Shown: piece by piece, positions 38,118 to 46,096 of the stretch | Position numbering within the stretch: position 1 is the first letter of the stretch | Layout of the letters: each line of letters begins with the position of its first letter | Assembly: GCF_001705665.1 (NCBI RefSeq) | Contig: NZ_MDHA01000032.1 | Location: 310,001-374,000, forward strand | From: Thioclava sp. SK-1 | GTDB taxonomy: Bacteria; Pseudomonadota; Alphaproteobacteria; Rhodobacterales; Rhodobacteraceae | Direction of reading: 5' to 3' | DNA length: 64,000 bases | Notes under the pieces: model-generated | The model's database searches: none | Told to the model about the DNA's origin: nothing | The model's input: the letters and a program-made list of their open reading frames with translations, nothing else | Made by a program: the position numbers and the translations under genes

Positions 38118-39296
38118 ATGATGAGCGACTGGAACACCCGTACGAAACTGGTTCACGAAGGTATTCGCCGCAGCCAATATGGCGAGCTGGCCGAAGCGAT
38201 GTTCTTGACGCAAGGCTTTCTTTACCCGTCTGCTGAGGCCGCTGAGCAACGGTTTTTGAACCCCACGGATGATGAATTTATCTACGCGCGCTACGGCAAC
38301 CCGACCACGCGGATGTTTGAAGACCGGATGGCCGCAATTGAAGGCACCGAGGACGCTTTTGCCTGTGCCTCCGGTATGGCGGCGATCAATGGTGCGCTGA
38401 CCTCATTGGTGAAAGCCGGTGATCATATCATCGCGGCCCGGCAGATGTTCGGGTCATGCCTGCACGTGCTCAAGGTGTTGCAAGGCTTCTCGGTTGAGGT
38501 GACCTTGGTGGATGGCACGGACCTTTCCGCATGGCAGGCGGCAATGCAACCCAATACCAAAGTTTGCTTCTTTGAATCCGTGTCGAACCCGGGCCTGGAG
38601 GTGATTGATATCAAAGGAGTGGCCGATATTGCCCATGCGGGCGGTGCGGCGGTCGTGGTTGATAACGTATTCTCGTCTCCGATCTATTCCAAGGCGGTTG
38701 AATTGGGTGCCGATATCATCGCCTATTCGACGACCAAACATATTGACGGTGGCGGGCGGGCATTGGGTGGTGTCGTGCTGGGCAGTAAGGATTATATCCG
38801 CGGTCCGCTGGAAACCTATGTAAAACATACCGGCGGCGCGATGAGCCCGTTCCACGCATGGATCATGTTGTCTGGCATGCAAACGCTGGACCTGCGGGTT
38901 CGGGCGCAGGCCGCCAATGCCGAGCTGGTGGCAAAAGCCTGCGACGGGCATGCGAAACTTCAACGGACGATTTACCCGGCGCTGACCAGCCATCCACAAC
39001 ATGGTTTGGCGATGGCGCAGATGGGTTCTGGTGGGACCATGGTTGCATTGGATCTGGCGGGTGGAAAAGAGGCTGCGTTCAAGTTCCTTAATGCGATGAA
39101 AATCGTTTCTATTTCAAACAATCTGGGCGATGCGAAATCTATCGCGACGCATCCGGCCACGACCACCCATAAGAATTTATCCGAAGAGGAGCGTGCCTTG
39201 ATCAATATCACGCCCGGTTTGGTAAGAATTTCACTGGGGATCGAAGATGGTAACGATTTGTTAACTGATATCTTGAATGCCTTGGGGGCAGTTTAA
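38118..39296 (+). CDS. metZ: O-succinylhomoserine sulfhydrylase
   Basis: A 392-residue PLP enzyme of the Cys/Met metabolism family. The PLP lysine is in AYSTTKHIDGGGR; FIYARYGNPTTRMFEDR and CASGMAAINGALTSLVKAGD match the family. The YPSAEAAEQRF segment is characteristic of MetZ, which uses sulfide directly to make homocysteine. No SAM riboswitch was found in the 142-base leader. AGGAGGG ribosome-binding site. Assignment versus a gamma-synthase (metB) rests on similarity and length. Confidence 0.85.
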   Translation: MMSDWNTRTKLVHEGIRRSQYGELAEAMFLTQGFLYPSAEAAEQRFLNPTDDEFIYARYGNPTTRMFEDRMAAIEGTEDAFACASGMAAINGALTSLVKAGDHIIAARQMFGSCLHVLKVLQGFSVEVTLVDGTDLSAWQAAMQPNTKVCFFESVSNPGLEVIDIKGVADIAHAGGAAVVVDNVFSSPIYSKAVELGADIIAYSTTKHIDGGGRALGGVVLGSKDYIRGPLETYVKHTGGAMSPFHAWIMLSGMQTLDLRVRAQAANAELVAKACDGHAKLQRTIYPALTSHPQHGLAMAQMGSGGTMVALDLAGGKEAAFKFLNAMKIVSISNNLGDAKSIATHPATTTHKNLSEEERALINITPGLVRISLGIEDGNDLLTDILNALGAV

Positions 39297-39382
39297 GTGT
39301 TGTTAACGATCTGAGTTTTTTGCGTGGACATGCGCTCGAGCACCTCCATATAGAAGGCTCTATAGACCCGATGGGGGTGCGA

Positions 39383-40471
39383 ATGAATATGACCCGTAAA
39401 ATCACGACGCGCGATGCGGCTCAATCCGCGTTAGAGACACTTCGCGACTGGGCGCAGGCGGCCACCCCTGAAGAGGTGGCCGCGCTTGATCCGGCGATTG
39501 CACGATTGCTACCTGACCGCGCCGTGTCCAACTACCCGGATTTGTCGCGCAATTATGATCGCGATTTCATCGTGGATGACGCGTATAAAAATACGATGCC
39601 AGATCTGCAAAACGGCCCTTCATCGCTGATCGTTGGGGCGAAAACGCGGATCGGCCATGTCGGAATCTCTAATTTTCGCTTGCCAATCCGCTATCATAGC
39701 CGCGAAGGCGCAGACCGTGAGCTGGAAACATCGGTCACTGGCACAGTCAGCCTAGAGGCCGAGAAAAAAGGCATCAATATGAGCCGGATCATGCGCTCCT
39801 TCTACGCGCATGCTGAATCGAATTTCTCTGCAGAAGTGATGGCATCGGTTCTGGATGATTATAAATCCGATCTCGATAGCTTTGATGCTCGGCTCGCGAT
39901 GTCATTTTCCTACCCAGCGCGCCGTGATTCCCTGCGCTCTGGCTTGTCAGGATGGCAATATTACGACATCGCGTTGGAAATGATCGAGCGCCACGGACAA
40001 CGTAGCCAGATCTTGCATCTGGATTACGTCTACAGCTCGACCTGTCCTTGTTCTTTGGAGCTGTCGGAACACGCGCGCCAACAGCGCGGTCGATTGGCGA
40101 CCCCACATTCGCAACGCTCGGTTGCGCGTATCTCTGTGCGGATCAATGAGGGCGATGTTCTGTGGTTTGAAGATCTGATAGATCTCGTGAGAACAGCTAT
40201 ACCGACCGAAACACAAGTGATGGTCAAACGCGAAGATGAACAAGCCTTCGCGGAACTTAATGCCGCCAATCCGATCTTTGTCGAAGATGCTGTGCGGGCT
40301 TTCGCCGCTGCGTTGCAAGGCGACGATCGAATTGGCGATTACCGGGTCGTGGCATCTCATCAAGAGAGTCTGCACAGCCATGATGCTGTCGCAATCCTCG
40401 TTGAGGGTAAGACATTTTTGTCGGAAAGCTTGGATCCAAAGCTATTTTCGAGCCTTATCCACGCAGGGTAA
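39383..40471 (+). CDS. folE2: GTP cyclohydrolase I type B (FolE2)
   Basis: A 362-residue FolE2. The catalytic/metal cysteine lies in YSSTCPCSLELSEHARQQ, and ETSVTGTVSLEAEKKGINMS is the N-terminal signature. This enzyme makes dihydroneopterin triphosphate for folate and queuosine; it is not related to FolE and tolerates metals other than zinc. Its start was set at 39383 with GGGGG upstream; ATG at 39371 or 39389 cannot be excluded. No Zur-type operator was seen upstream. Confidence 0.92.
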   Translation: MNMTRKITTRDAAQSALETLRDWAQAATPEEVAALDPAIARLLPDRAVSNYPDLSRNYDRDFIVDDAYKNTMPDLQNGPSSLIVGAKTRIGHVGISNFRLPIRYHSREGADRELETSVTGTVSLEAEKKGINMSRIMRSFYAHAESNFSAEVMASVLDDYKSDLDSFDARLAMSFSYPARRDSLRSGLSGWQYYDIALEMIERHGQRSQILHLDYVYSSTCPCSLELSEHARQQRGRLATPHSQRSVARISVRINEGDVLWFEDLIDLVRTAIPTETQVMVKREDEQAFAELNAANPIFVEDAVRAFAAALQGDDRIGDYRVVASHQESLHSHDAVAILVEGKTFLSESLDPKLFSSLIHAG

Positions 40472-40488
40472 GTAGTTGAGTGACGTCA

Positions 40489-40550
40489 GGGGGGCTCTGC
40501 CCCCTTGGCCTTTGGCCAATTCCCCCGGGATATTTGTGGCAAGCTGAAAG
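40489..40550 (+). repeat. Two-hairpin intergenic element, copy 3
   Basis: A CCCCC-type hairpin (40489-40504), a TTGGCC/GGCCAA hairpin (40505-40519), then the core TTCCCCCGGGATATTTGTG followed by GCAAGCTGAAAG. It lies head to head with copy 4 and begins 17 bases after the folE2 stop. Confidence 0.75.
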
Positions 40551-40552
40551 CC

Positions 40553-40615
40553 CTTTCATCTTGCTTAATATATCCCGGGGTGGCGTCGAAGACGCAGGGG
40601 CAGAGCCCCTTTTTC
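40553..40615 (-). repeat. Two-hairpin intergenic element, copy 4 (inverted), doubling as a terminator
   Basis: Read on the minus strand: GGGGCTCTGCCCC hairpin, GCGTC/GACGC hairpin, core CACCCCGGGATATATTAA then GCAAGATGAAAG. On the plus strand the GGGGC/GCCCC stem is followed by five T, so it should terminate the folE2 transcript. Confidence 0.75.
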
Positions 40616-40686
40616 AGCCTAAGTGATGTGTGAACATTTTGCGAACATGCCTTGGCGAGGCCGCGTGAACAGGATAAGTTCACATC

Positions 40687-43107
40687 ATGAATAGCTATGA
40701 TGATGACCCATATGAAGCCGCGATGAGTTTGTCGCAACGTGCAATGATGTCTGCGCGGCCTACTCCCTATATGGACGGTTTAAATTCTGCTCAGCGTGAT
40801 GCGGTTGAAACCATGGACGGTCCGGTTTTGATGCTTGCTGGCGCAGGTACAGGTAAGACCAAAGCACTGACGTGCCGTATCGCTCATTTGATTCACAGCG
40901 CTAAGGCGCGTCCAAATGAAATCTTGGCGGTGACCTTCACCAACAAAGCTGCACGGGAGATGAAGGACCGTATAGGCGCGTTGCTGGGCGGTTCAATTGA
41001 GGGAATGCCTTGGTTGGGCACGTTTCACTCGGTGTGTGTAAAGCTTTTGCGGCGGCATGCCGAATTGGCGGGCTTGAAATCGAATTTCACCATCTTGGAC
41101 ACAGATGACCAAATCCGGCTTTTAAAGCAACTTATTATCGCAGCGAATATGGACGAAAAGCGTTGGCCTGCGCGACAATTGGCGGGACTGATCGATGGTT
41201 GGAAGAATAAGGCGTTGACGCCATCGAAAGTTACTGGCGGCGAGACAGCGGCTTTTGATAGCCGCGGGTCAGAATTATATGCGCTGTATCAAGATCGTTT
41301 GCGGGCTTTGAATGCGGTCGATTTTGGCGATCTTTTGCTGCATATGGTGACAATATTTCAAGCCCATCCTGACGTTTTAGCGCAATATCAGCGCTGGTTC
41401 CGTTACGTCATGGTGGATGAGTACCAAGATACCAATGTGGCCCAATATCTTTGGCTACGGTTACTGGCGCAAGGGCATAAAAATATCTGCTGCGTTGGGG
41501 ATGATGATCAGTCGATCTATGGGTGGCGCGGAGCCGAGGTTGGCAATATTTTGCGGTTCGAGAAGGACTTTCCCGGCGCAAAAGTTGTTCGTTTGGAGCA
41601 AAATTATCGCTCGACGGAACATATTTTAGGGGCCGCCTCCGGATTGATCGCTGGGAATGAAGGGCGATTGGGAAAAACCTTATGGACTGAGCAAAAGGGC
41701 GGTGAGAAGCTGCGCCTGATCGGGCATTGGGACGGAGAAGAAGAAGCGCGTTGGATCGGGGAAGAGGCGGAGGCTTTGTCGCGCGGCACTCGGGGCCTTG
41801 ATCCGCAGCGGTTAAACAATCAGGCGATTTTGGTCCGCGCGTCCCATCAGATGCGGGCGTTTGAAGACCGGTTTTTGACTATTGGTTTGCCGTATCGCGT
41901 TATTGGGGGACCACGTTTTTATGAGCGAATGGAGATTCGCGATGCAATGGCTTATTTCCGTTTGGCGATCCAGCCTGAAGATGATCTGGCTTTTGAACGC
42001 ATCATCAACACACCCAAGCGCGGTTTGGGCGATAAGGCGCAGCAGAAAATCCAAATCGCAGCAAGGTCCAACGGGCTTAGCCTGCTAGATGGGGCGCGTT
42101 TGGTGCTGCAGGCGGGTGATATCGGCGGCAAGGGCGGCAACCAGCTGCGGGCATTTGTTGACAATATCGATCGTTGGCATGCCGATATCCTTGGCGCCTC
42201 ATCGGCGACAGCGCGCAGCCCGGCGGATGATGAAGATGAGCTGTTTGAGGTTATGGAGGACGCTGTTCCCCCGGCCAATGATCACTCCCATCTGCGTCTT
42301 GCGGAACAGATCCTAGAAGACTCCGGTTATGTCGCGATGTGGCAAAATGACAAGACGCCGGAAGCGCCCGGTCGTTTGGAGAACTTGAAAGAGCTGATCA
42401 AGGCATTGGAGCAGTTTGAAAACCTTCAGGGCTTTTTGGAGCATGTCGCATTGATCATGGATAATTCATCTGAAGAAACGGATGATAAAGTGACATTGAT
42501 GACATTGCATGGCGCCAAGGGGCTGGAATTCCCTGTCGTGTTTTTACCCGGCTGGGAGGATGGGCTGTTCCCCAGCCAGCGCTCGATGGACGAATCTGGG
42601 ATGCAGGGGTTGGAGGAAGAACGCCGCCTTGGCTATGTGGGGATCACCCGCGCAGAAGAGATCTGTTACATCTCATTTGCAGGCAATCGACGTGTGTATG
42701 GGCAATGGCAGACACAAATGCCATCGCGGTTCATCGATGAATTGCCAGCGCAGCATGTGGATGTGATGTCGCCACCGGGATTGGGCCAGAAAAATTATGG
42801 CTCGACCATGGGCAATCAGATTGATGAGCGCGCGGCCAAGGCCGATGTCTATAACTCTCCGGGGTGGAAGCGCTTACAATCACGCGGCGCTTCACAACCC
42901 AAATCGCCCAGCCGTCCGGGCCGATACGATGTGGATGCGATCGCCTTTGAAATTGGTGCGCGGGTGTTCCACAAGAAATTTGGCTATGGCGAGGTAATGG
43001 GGTCAGAGGCCGACAAGCTGATCGTGGAATTTGACAAAGCTGGCACGAAGAAGCTTTTGGCATCTTTCGTGGTGTCCGCGGATGCGGCCGGGGATGTGCC
43101 GTTTTAG
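40687..43107 (+). CDS. uvrD: ATP-dependent DNA helicase UvrD/PcrA
   Basis: An 806-residue superfamily-1 helicase. Motif I AGAGTGKTKALTCRI, motif II VDEYQDTN, motif III GDDDQSIYGWRGAEV, motif IV VRLEQNYRSTEHIL, motif V MTLHGAKGLEFPVVF and motif VI GITRAEE are in order. The C-terminal RVFHKKFGYGEVMG motif is the Tudor-like domain that binds RNA polymerase in PcrA/UvrD. It functions in nucleotide-excision and mismatch repair. ATG at 40687; no obvious close Shine-Dalgarno. Confidence 0.95.
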   Translation: MNSYDDDPYEAAMSLSQRAMMSARPTPYMDGLNSAQRDAVETMDGPVLMLAGAGTGKTKALTCRIAHLIHSAKARPNEILAVTFTNKAAREMKDRIGALLGGSIEGMPWLGTFHSVCVKLLRRHAELAGLKSNFTILDTDDQIRLLKQLIIAANMDEKRWPARQLAGLIDGWKNKALTPSKVTGGETAAFDSRGSELYALYQDRLRALNAVDFGDLLLHMVTIFQAHPDVLAQYQRWFRYVMVDEYQDTNVAQYLWLRLLAQGHKNICCVGDDDQSIYGWRGAEVGNILRFEKDFPGAKVVRLEQNYRSTEHILGAASGLIAGNEGRLGKTLWTEQKGGEKLRLIGHWDGEEEARWIGEEAEALSRGTRGLDPQRLNNQAILVRASHQMRAFEDRFLTIGLPYRVIGGPRFYERMEIRDAMAYFRLAIQPEDDLAFERIINTPKRGLGDKAQQKIQIAARSNGLSLLDGARLVLQAGDIGGKGGNQLRAFVDNIDRWHADILGASSATARSPADDEDELFEVMEDAVPPANDHSHLRLAEQILEDSGYVAMWQNDKTPEAPGRLENLKELIKALEQFENLQGFLEHVALIMDNSSEETDDKVTLMTLHGAKGLEFPVVFLPGWEDGLFPSQRSMDESGMQGLEEERRLGYVGITRAEEICYISFAGNRRVYGQWQTQMPSRFIDELPAQHVDVMSPPGLGQKNYGSTMGNQIDERAAKADVYNSPGWKRLQSRGASQPKSPSRPGRYDVDAIAFEIGARVFHKKFGYGEVMGSEADKLIVEFDKAGTKKLLASFVVSADAAGDVPF

Positions 43108-43135
43108 GCCATTCCCGGCGCCTTAGTGCGAATAT

Positions 43136-43915
43136 TTACAATGTTGCGAACAGCTTAGACAGGCGCTGTGCCTCGCCTTCGATGCCCCATGGCGGGTTTA
43201 GGATAAACATGCCAGATCCGATCATGCCGTGCCCTTCGCGGGCAGGGGGGAAATGCACCTCATGGATCAGGGCATCGGGATGTTCTGCGCGCAGCCGCAT
43301 GACCATCGGCAGTTGCGCTTTGCTGGCCAAAATCGGATACCACAGCGCGATAATCCCCACATTCCATTTGCGTGCAACCTGGGAAATCAGCTTTGGCACG
43401 TCGGTATAATCGGTTTTGACCTCCCAAGAGGGGTCAATCAGCATCAGACCGCGCCGTGGGGTCGGAGGCGTCAATGCCATCGCCAGTTCTAAGCCGTCTT
43501 GCCGATACAGTTTTGCACCACGGCCGGTCACATCGCGCAACGCGGCATATTCCTGCGGATGCAGTTCTGTCAGATGCAGAGTATCGGTTTTCCGCAAAAT
43601 GTGGCGCGCAATCAGCGGGGAGCCAGGATAGCTTTGCGCTCCGTGCACATCCCGAATCGCGGCGATAGCCTGCGCCAGGGGATGATCATCGGAAAACCAC
43701 TTCATTCCTTCGACACGGGAAATGCCCTGCGCGGCCTCTCCGGTTTTTGTCGCCTCAACGCTCGACAGATTATATAGCCCGCGACCGGAATGGGTTTCGA
43801 TATAGCTGACGGGTTTGTCCTTGCGGATCAGATACTCCAGCATCATCGCCAAAAGCGCATGTTTTTGCAGATCTGCCAGATTTCCGGCGTGGAACGCGTG
43901 TTGGTAGGACAGCAT
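43136..43915 (-). CDS. rlmJ: 23S rRNA (adenine-2030-N6)-methyltransferase RlmJ
   Basis: A 259-residue SAM-dependent methyltransferase. It begins LSYQHAFHAGNLADLQKH and includes YIETHSGRGLYNLSS, the family SAM motif. The catalytic motif IV, normally DPPY, reads DPSWEVKTDY here, so the Pro and Tyr are substituted. The Asp-Pro and context are kept and activity is likely but not certain. The start at 43915 gives MLSYQ; longer in-frame readings run into the RNA array. It faces uvrD. Confidence 0.88.
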   Translation of the reverse strand: MLSYQHAFHAGNLADLQKHALLAMMLEYLIRKDKPVSYIETHSGRGLYNLSSVEATKTGEAAQGISRVEGMKWFSDDHPLAQAIAAIRDVHGAQSYPGSPLIARHILRKTDTLHLTELHPQEYAALRDVTGRGAKLYRQDGLELAMALTPPTPRRGLMLIDPSWEVKTDYTDVPKLISQVARKWNVGIIALWYPILASKAQLPMVMRLRAEHPDALIHEVHFPPAREGHGMIGSGMFILNPPWGIEGEAQRLSKLFATL

Positions 43916-44012
43916 GGCACAACTCCTTGGCTGTGCTTGGTGATGCCGTGTCGGGCAGCCCGGCGCAAGGGGCCAATCCGCATCGCGATGTATAATGGCC
44001 ACCCCTGAAATG

Positions 44013-44053
44013 AAAAAACGGTGACGCCCAGGGAGGAGGAGGGGCGTCACCGT
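44013..44053 (-). terminator. Distal array hairpin ending in a T run
   Basis: A 12-base-pair stem (44018-44029 with 44042-44053) carrying the CCTCCTCCC loop is followed on the minus strand by a run of six T. It is an intrinsic terminator for the DUF1127-RNA transcript. Confidence 0.9.
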
Positions 44054-44093
44054 CTTAAAGCCTCGGGTCCAGGGAGGAGGAGAGGACCGTCGG
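44013..44093 (-). ncRNA. CcsR/cuckoo-type RNA, unit 5
   Basis: The last unit contains two hairpins: a weak one (GGTCC/GGACC arms, loop centred at 44071-44083) and the 12-bp terminator hairpin (44018-44053). Both loops carry CCTCCTCCC on the minus strand, complementary to Shine-Dalgarno sequences. It follows unit 4 by only six bases. Confidence 0.8.
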
Positions 44094-44099
44094 AATGTC

Positions 44100-44167
44100 G
44101 GCATACCCTCGGGAGGAGGTGAAGGTTGCCTATCCCGGATGCCCCAAGGGAGGAGGAGGGGGTCCGG
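44100..44167 (-). ncRNA. CcsR/cuckoo-type RNA, unit 4
   Basis: Two hairpins. One (44135-44167) has CCGGA/TCCGG and CCCC/GGGG helices with an internal loop. The other (44100-44130) is imperfect but still has the nine-base CCTCCTCCC in its loop. This is the most degenerate unit of the array. Confidence 0.75.
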
Positions 44168-44176
44168 TATCTGAAT

Positions 44177-44249
44177 GGCGGAACCCTCAGGGAGGAGGAG
44201 GAGGGTTCCGCCGAAACGATCGGCTCAGGGAGGAGGAGGAGCCGTTCGT
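44177..44249 (-). ncRNA. CcsR/cuckoo-type RNA, unit 3
   Basis: Two hairpins separated by three bases. A 12-bp perfect stem (44177-44188 with 44201-44212) and a CGGCTC/GAGCCG stem (44221-44226 with 44239-44244, extended by A:T/G:C pairs) each hold a 12-base loop that reads CTCCTCCTCCCT on the minus strand. Confidence 0.88.
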
Positions 44250-44301
44250 ATTTTAGTTGGGTATTCGCTACCCGAATGTCTACCCTTGCCCGGGGATTTG
44301 T

Positions 44302-44375
44302 GAAGCGGTGGCTCAGGGAGGAGGAGGAGCCACCGCTTCGAATACGAGACCTCAGGGAGGAGGAGGAGGCCTTCG
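44302..44375 (-). ncRNA. CcsR/cuckoo-type RNA, unit 2
   Basis: Two hairpins separated by five bases: a 13-bp perfect stem (44302-44314 with 44327-44339) and a CCTC/GAGG stem with an extended, bulged lower helix (44345-44375). Both have the identical 12-base anti-Shine-Dalgarno loop. About 50 bases of spacer lie on each side. Confidence 0.88.
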
Positions 44376-44425
44376 CATTGGCGTCCGACATGGATCATCG
44401 GGATCCTGTGGTCGGTATATTTGCA

Positions 44426-44494
44426 GCGGAACCCTCAGGGAGGAGGAGGAGGGTTCCGCCAATTCCTAAGGCCCAGGGAGGAGGAGGGGCCTTT
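44426..44494 (-). ncRNA. CcsR/cuckoo-type RNA, unit 1
   Basis: The unit nearest the DUF1127 gene has an 11-bp hairpin (44426-44436 with 44449-44459) and a 7-bp AAGGCCC/GGGCCTT hairpin (44468-44474 with 44487-44493). Both loops are CTCCTCCTCCCT on the minus strand. It begins 14 bases after the DUF1127 stop, as expected for RNAs processed from the same transcript. Confidence 0.88.
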
Positions 44495-44507
44495 GGAAAC
44501 TGAATTC

Positions 44508-44708
44508 TTACTTTGCGTAGGCTGCTTCTGCAGCGACGCGGGTGATCATCGAACGGGCGATGCCCAGATCGTCGAGTTCGCGGTTTGAAAGGCTTTTCAA
44601 TTCACGCAGTGTCAAGTTGTAGACTTTGCGGCGTGCGATCGCGTCTTTCAGGCCGGCCATGAAACCCGAACCAGCGCGTGTGCCTTGGATATCCTGTGCG
44701 AATGCCAT
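44508..44708 (-). CDS. DUF1127 small RNA-binding protein (CcaF1 type)
   Basis: A 66-residue basic protein. Its C-terminal half, LRELKSLSNRELDDLGIAR followed by SMITRVAAEAAY, is the arginine-rich DUF1127 domain. In Rhodobacter sphaeroides the homologous CcaF1 is encoded directly upstream of the CcsR RNAs, is produced with them under heat-shock-type sigma factors, binds RNA and takes part in their maturation. The same gene order here, DUF1127 then CCTCCTCCC RNAs, supports the assignment. AAGGA precedes the start. No sigma motif could be assigned with confidence. Confidence 0.9.
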   Translation of the reverse strand: MAFAQDIQGTRAGSGFMAGLKDAIARRKVYNLTLRELKSLSNRELDDLGIARSMITRVAAEAAYAK

Positions 44709-44838
44709 TAGACTGTTTCCTTTGTGCGTGCTTTCGGACGTTGTGTCCGTCTTGGTTGCTGCAAGGTTGTTCCCTGCTGATGAACCTAAGATGGCGCTAA
44801 CGGAGGCATTTCACAACGGACGGTTCTACAAGGCCGAC

Positions 44839-44853
44839 ATGCGTTAAACGCAT
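44839..44853. promoter_or_regulatory. 15-base perfect palindrome, possible operator
   Basis: ATGCGTT-A-AACGCAT lies in the 283-base divergent region between the DUF1127 gene and mrp, 131 bases from the first and 139 from the second. It has the form of a dimeric repressor site. No matching regulator was recognised. Confidence 0.35.
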
Positions 44854-44991
44854 ATCATTTTTGAACCTAATCATGCCCGAATTTTGGTGTTTTGTTGCGT
44901 AGGGCGCCTGATCTTGCATCAAACCCGGTCTGAGCCCTTGCGCATCGCGACAGTTTTGCCACAGGTTGCACAAAACTGGCATGGAGGCATC

Positions 44992-46062
44992 ATGAGCCCG
45001 AGCAAAGAAGACATCCTAAATGCACTGCGAAACGTGCCATTGCCGGGCGGATCCGATCCTGTTTCGCGCGATTTGGTGCGGGCTTTGGCAGTAGAATCAG
45101 GCGCGGTGCGCTTTGTATTAGAGGGCGCCCCGCAATCAGAGCTGGAATCAGCGCGCGCGACGATAGAGGCCGCAGTAACAGCCGTTGCAGGCGTCACAAG
45201 CCTGTCACTGGTGATCCCGGCGGGTCCGCCGAAGGGGATGGGGGCGCCCAAAGCGCCGCAGATCGGCGGTCATCCCAAACCGCAGGCTGGACCGATGGCG
45301 GTCGCCGGCGTCAAGAAGGTCATCGCCGTAGGCTCTGGCAAAGGTGGTGTGGGGAAATCCACTGTGGCCTCTAACCTGGCCGTGTCTTTGGCGCGCGAAG
45401 GCAAATCGGTCGGCCTGCTGGATGCTGATATATACGGACCTTCACAGCCGCGTATGATGGGCGTAACTAAACGCCCGGCCTCGCCCGACGGCACGATCAT
45501 TCATCCGCTTCAGGCGCATGGTGTTACCGTCATGTCTATCGGATTGATGCTGAAGGAAGATGAGGCGGTGATCTGGCGTGGCCCGATGCTGATGGGCGCG
45601 TTGCAGCAAATGCTGGGCCAGGTGAAGTGGGATCTGTATGGCGAATTGGATGTGTTGATCATCGACCTGCCTCCGGGCACGGGCGATATCCAGCTGTCAC
45701 TGTGCCAGAAGACCAAACTTGACGGCGCGATCATTGTCTCGACGCCGCAAGATGTCGCGCTGTTAGATGCGAAGAAGGCGCTGGATATGTTCCGGCGGCT
45801 TAATGCCAGGGTTCTTGGCTTAATTGAGAATATGTCGACCTATGTCTGCCCGCAATGTGGTCATGAGGCGCATATCTTTGGTCATGGCGGCGTCGAGGCC
45901 GAGGCGCAGCACCTGTCGCTACCTTTCCTTGGGGCTTTGCCGCTGGAGTTAGAGGTGCGTATTGCCGGCGACGGTGGCACGCCTATTGCGGCAGGGGATG
46001 GGGCGATTGCCGATTCTTATCGCCAGATTGCACGCAACCTTATCGCGACGGGCATTTTGTAA
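44992..46062 (+). CDS. mrp: Mrp/ApbC-type iron-sulfur cluster carrier ATPase
   Basis: A 356-residue protein. The N-terminal MIP18-like (DUF59) domain (SKEDILNALRNVPLPGGSDP, residues 4-90) is joined through a proline/glycine linker to a deviant Walker A ATPase (GSGKGGVGKSTVASNLA). The C-terminal CPQCGHEAHIFG supplies the CxxC that holds the bridging cluster. It transfers Fe-S clusters to apo-proteins. The start at 44992 has GGAGG upstream; an earlier ATG at 44884 would add an unconserved leader. Confidence 0.93.
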   Translation: MSPSKEDILNALRNVPLPGGSDPVSRDLVRALAVESGAVRFVLEGAPQSELESARATIEAAVTAVAGVTSLSLVIPAGPPKGMGAPKAPQIGGHPKPQAGPMAVAGVKKVIAVGSGKGGVGKSTVASNLAVSLAREGKSVGLLDADIYGPSQPRMMGVTKRPASPDGTIIHPLQAHGVTVMSIGLMLKEDEAVIWRGPMLMGALQQMLGQVKWDLYGELDVLIIDLPPGTGDIQLSLCQKTKLDGAIIVSTPQDVALLDAKKALDMFRRLNARVLGLIENMSTYVCPQCGHEAHIFGHGGVEAEAQHLSLPFLGALPLELEVRIAGDGGTPIAAGDGAIADSYRQIARNLIATGIL

Positions 46063-46096
46063 CTCTGTCACCCGCTGGGCCATGTGCCGGCGGGCT

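Noticed and set aside
44018-44490. Regular GGAGGAGG repeats as a CRISPR array or a coding repeat
   Set aside because: The repeats are hairpin loops of only about 12 bases with different stems and uneven spacing, and they have no cas genes; they fit small RNAs, not CRISPR or a protein.
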